Positions 6,159 through 7,741 of a stretch of 7,741 bases of DNA are shown piece by piece. Where the stretch lies: the NCBI GenBank assembly GCA_900553335.1, contig USCU01000050.1:1-7741 (forward strand), given 5' to 3'. The stretch comes from an uncultured Ruminococcus sp. GTDB taxonomy: Bacteria > Bacillota > Clostridia > Oscillospirales > Ruminococcaceae. Below the pieces are notes generated by a model that was given only the letters and a program-made list of their open reading frames with translations, searched no databases and had not been told where the DNA came from. Position 1 is the first letter of the stretch. Each line of letters opens with the position of its first letter. Both the position numbers and the translations under genes were made by a program.

Positions 6159-6506
6159 TTACCTTTTTTTCTTGATTTCAAATCGGAGATAATCTAAACG
6201 GTCTAACTGCTTTTCCTTAAAATGGATTTCGTCAAGGGTTCCGATTCTTTTATTGTTGAGCATTTCCAGTCGCTCTTGTTCGGTAGACTTTCCTTTGAGC
6301 AATAACCGCATATATTTTTTTATCTCATCATTATTAAATCCGATGTCGTGAAGCGTCATAATGGTACTTAACCGCTCAATGTCGCTGTCGTCATAATGCC
6401 ACGAGCCCATTACCTTTTTAACCTCTCCGCATAAACCCCAACTTTCATAGTCCTGTAAAATTTTAATAGGGATATTGTATTTTTCACTTGCCTCGTGTAT
6501 CGTCAT
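6159..6506 (-). CDS. MerR-family transcriptional regulator
   Basis: The 115-residue product has a MerR-type winged helix-turn-helix: residues 2-21 (TIHEASEKYNIPIKILQDYE), the wing at 22-38, and a second helix pair at 40-70 including LHDIGFNNDEIKKYM. Residues 78-112 form the long dimerisation helix (RLEMLNNKRI...EKQLDRLDYL). There is no C-terminal ligand domain, so it belongs to the small MerR regulators, some of which sense aldehydes or oxidants through a cysteine; the only cysteine here is C26 in the wing region. GAAAGGAG (6520-6513) precedes the ATG by 6 bases. As the first gene after promoter 6561-6589 it probably controls itself and the downstream redox genes. The effector cannot be inferred. 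Confidence 0.9.
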   Translation of the reverse strand: MTIHEASEKYNIPIKILQDYESWGLCGEVKKVMGSWHYDDSDIERLSTIMTLHDIGFNNDEIKKYMRLLLKGKSTEQERLEMLNNKRIGTLDEIHFKEKQLDRLDYLRFEIKKKR

Positions 6507-6526
6507 TTGGGACTCCTTTCTTTAGT

Positions 6527-6563
6527 AAAAAATAAAGGTGCTCCGTCTTGGAACACCTTTATT
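6527..6563 (-). terminator. Rho-independent terminator of the lysR-type gene
   Basis: Transcribed from the minus strand, AATAAAGGTGTTCC (6563-6550) pairs with GGAGCACCTTTATT (6544-6531) around the 5-base loop AAGAC: 14 continuous pairs if one U-G wobble is counted. Six T residues (6532-6527) overlap and follow the base of the stem. It starts about 30 bases after the lysR-type stop codon. On the plus strand the run after the stem is poorer in T and the same position becomes a C-A mismatch, so the minus-strand direction is favoured. Confidence 0.85.
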
Positions 6564-6589
6564 ATATGTCTGTTTATATGAAATGTCTA
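6561..6589 (-). promoter_or_regulatory. SigA-like promoter for merR and downstream genes
   Basis: TAGACA (6589-6584) and a perfect TATAAT (6566-6561) are separated by 17 bases, one mismatch from consensus overall. The expected start is about 6554, leaving a leader of some 47 bases before the merR ATG. The -10 box lies in the outer part of the upstream gene's terminator stem, so a transcript starting here lacks the first arm and would not terminate. A 17-base spacer is shorter than the 19-20 bases of classical MerR-activated promoters, so MerR could act as a repressor or act differently here. Confidence 0.75.
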
Positions 6590-6593
6590 ATAC

Positions 6594-7484
6594 TTATAAT
6601 TTATTGTCAGTTATGCTTTTTAGGTATTGCTTTGCAAAATCTATGAATGCAGCGGTAGCAGCAGAAAAAATCTGCTCTTTTTTCCAAGCCAACGCAGTAT
6701 CAATTTTGAGAGCAGGCTTAAGAGGTATAAATTTTAAACCGTCGTAGTTGCAATTCAATTTGATACCGATTACTGCGCCAATATTGCTTTGGGCCATCAT
6801 CGCTTCATTGTATAGCAAATTTCCTTTTGCAATGCTCTCAACCTGCGAAGCATATTCACCAAACCACTTGCCGATATTACTTTCCGCAAAATCACTCAAA
6901 GGCAAGATAAGCGGAATACCGACCAAATCCTGCGGCGAAACAAATTCTTTATCTATAAGCGGAGAATCCTCTCGCACGAAAGCTCCCCATTCTTCTTTAA
7001 CAGGCATACTAATAAATTCATATTTTCGTATGTCAATAGGTTCTGACATAAGCCCCATATCTAAAAGACCTCTTTCAATATGGTCACGGATATTTCCGGC
7101 ATTTCCGCTGTAAAACTCATAGCGAACAAGCGGGTGCTTTTTGCGAAACTCTGCAATGCAATCCGTTAAACAGCGGGTAGATAAAAATTCACCGCTTCCG
7201 ATTAAGATAATGCCTTCAAGATCTTTGTCTTTATGCAGAAAGTCCCGCTTTATTTTATCTGCTAATGACAAAATTTCCTGCGCTCTGCGTTTCAGTATCA
7301 TTCCGTCCTCGGTTAAAATGATGTTGTGATTGCTTCGTACAAAGAGAGTGGCGCCGAGTTCTTCTTCAAGCTGAGCAATTTGTCTTGATAGTGTTGGCTG
7401 CGTCACGTGGAGCTGCTGTGCCGCCTTTGTAAAATTTTCTTCCCGTGCTATCGCTAAAAAATATTTTAATACTCGAAGTTCCAT
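6594..7484 (-). CDS. LysR-family transcriptional regulator
   Basis: The 296-residue product has the standard LysR layout: a winged helix-turn-helix in residues 1-60 (FTKAAQQLHVTQPTLSRQI is the recognition part), a linker helix at 60-88, and an effector-binding domain from about 90 to 290. Cysteines C105 and C109 lie early in the effector domain; whether they sense redox state is unknown. The ATG at 7484 is chosen because GGAGG (7497-7493) stands 8 bases upstream and the protein starts MELRVLKYFLAIAREENF, as LysR proteins do; the longer open frame to 7532 uses a TTG inside the -35 box. It has its own promoter and terminator. No divergent neighbour is visible, so its targets may be itself, the redox genes downstream, or genes outside the window. 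Confidence 0.93.
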   Translation of the reverse strand: MELRVLKYFLAIAREENFTKAAQQLHVTQPTLSRQIAQLEEELGATLFVRSNHNIILTEDGMILKRRAQEILSLADKIKRDFLHKDKDLEGIILIGSGEFLSTRCLTDCIAEFRKKHPLVRYEFYSGNAGNIRDHIERGLLDMGLMSEPIDIRKYEFISMPVKEEWGAFVREDSPLIDKEFVSPQDLVGIPLILPLSDFAESNIGKWFGEYASQVESIAKGNLLYNEAMMAQSNIGAVIGIKLNCNYDGLKFIPLKPALKIDTALAWKKEQIFSAATAAFIDFAKQYLKSITDNKL

Positions 7485-7503
7485 ATACCTTACCTCCAAG
7501 AAA

Positions 7504-7532
7504 AGTATAACAGAAACAAAGATGAATTTCAA
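7504..7532 (-). promoter_or_regulatory. SigA-like promoter of the lysR-type gene
   Basis: TTGAAA (7532-7527) and TATACT (7509-7504) with a 17-base spacer are close to consensus. Transcription would start near 7497, at the first base of the GGAGG ribosome binding site, giving an unusually short leader of about 13 bases. Confidence 0.72.
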
Positions 7533-7533
7533 T

Positions 7534-7552
7534 ATATCTAGTTACAAGATAT
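7534..7552. promoter_or_regulatory. Candidate LysR-type operator dyad
   Basis: ATATCT, 7 bases, AGATAT is a perfect inverted repeat directly upstream of the -35 box of the lysR-type gene. It contains the T-N11-A pattern (7537 and 7549) typical of LysR binding sites. Its place fits autoregulation. The DNA is A+T-rich, so chance is possible. Confidence 0.45.
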
Positions 7553-7643
7553 GCTTTTTAAGAATGTCTTATTCTTCGGGTTTTAGTGTATCCTAACGAG
7601 TTTTACTGTTTTACGACAAAACCGAAGGAAGCGACTTGCTCTC

Positions 7644-7741
7644 TCAGACAAAAATCACCTCAGCATTTACATTTTCAGTAGTTCTGTTTCGGATGTTATT
7701 CGTCTTTTGTGCCCATTCCATAGGGGAGGCGGTTTTTGTGT
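7644..7741 (-). CDS. TnpV-like transposon protein, C-terminal end only
   Basis: The frame entering from the right edge encodes 31 residues, TKTASPMEWAQKTNNIR then NRTTENVNAEVIFV, before TGA at 7646-7644. The pattern MEW...MNNIRNRAEEIV..EVIY is the usual end of TnpV proteins of Tn4451-like and other clostridial mobile elements. Several positions differ (T for M before NN, T and N in the EEIV stretch), so it could be a degenerate copy. TnpV itself has no settled function. The rest lies outside the window, so whether the gene is intact cannot be told. The 91 bases between it and the operator dyad at 7552 hold a 5-bp inverted repeat (AGAAT..ATTCT, 7561-7575) and nothing else recognisable. Confidence 0.5.
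   Translation of the reverse strand, partial: TKTASPMEWAQKTNNIRNRTTENVNAEVIFV

Noticed and set aside
7722..7741. Plus-strand GGGGAGG followed by GTG at 7738, as a new gene start
   Set aside because: Only one codon is visible before the window ends, and the minus strand here encodes the TnpV-like tail.
1..7741. CRISPR arrays, tRNA or rRNA genes, riboswitches
   Set aside because: No spaced direct repeats, cloverleaf segments or conserved riboswitch cores were recognised on either strand by eye.

Overview
The window looks like chromosomal DNA from a low-to-moderate G+C Firmicute, probably an anaerobic gut Clostridium relative (Oscillospiraceae/Lachnospiraceae-like). The reasons are strong AGGAGG-type ribosome binding sites before almost every gene, A+T-rich promoters with SigA-like hexamers, lipoprotein signal peptides with a serine/threonine/asparagine/glutamate-rich linker, and best-remembered resemblance of all products to clostridial families. 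The assignment is by eye, with no database search.

Every convincing gene lies on the minus strand, so the reading order is from high to low coordinates. At the right edge (7741-7644) is the tail of a TnpV-like transposon protein, cut by the window. Then come an apparently self-contained lysR-type regulator gene (7484-6594) with its own promoter and a strong rho-independent terminator. A second promoter overlaps that terminator and opens a long run of closely packed genes: a MerR-type regulator (6506-6159), an exported lipoprotein flavodoxin (6144-5470), a 54-codon leftover of an aldo/keto reductase (5457-5293), a cupin (5263-4820, GTG start), a cytosolic flavodoxin (4818-4345) and a maltose/galactoside-type O-acetyltransferase (4329-3739). 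A 138-base gap (3738-3601) holds what may be a decayed transposase tail. It is followed by a full-length aldo/keto reductase (3600-2563), a two-domain carboxymuconolactone decarboxylase-like protein (2548-1862), a six-helix DUF4405 membrane protein with paired histidines (1865-1176), a second, unrelated-subfamily aldo/keto reductase (1176-328) and a lipoprotein with a cyclophilin-like domain that runs off the left edge (301-1).

Taken together this is a redox and carbonyl-metabolism gene set: NADPH-dependent carbonyl reduction (two reductases plus a fragment of a third), two flavodoxins on opposite sides of the membrane, a possible haem-carrying membrane protein between them, and small CMD and cupin proteins often found in the same neighbourhoods. 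The MerR gene at the head is the natural candidate regulator. Transposon-like scraps at the right edge and in the middle, and the reductase remnant, suggest the block was put together and trimmed by recombination. Whether it is one transcript or two (split at 3738-3601) cannot be settled from sequence alone. The substrate is unknown.
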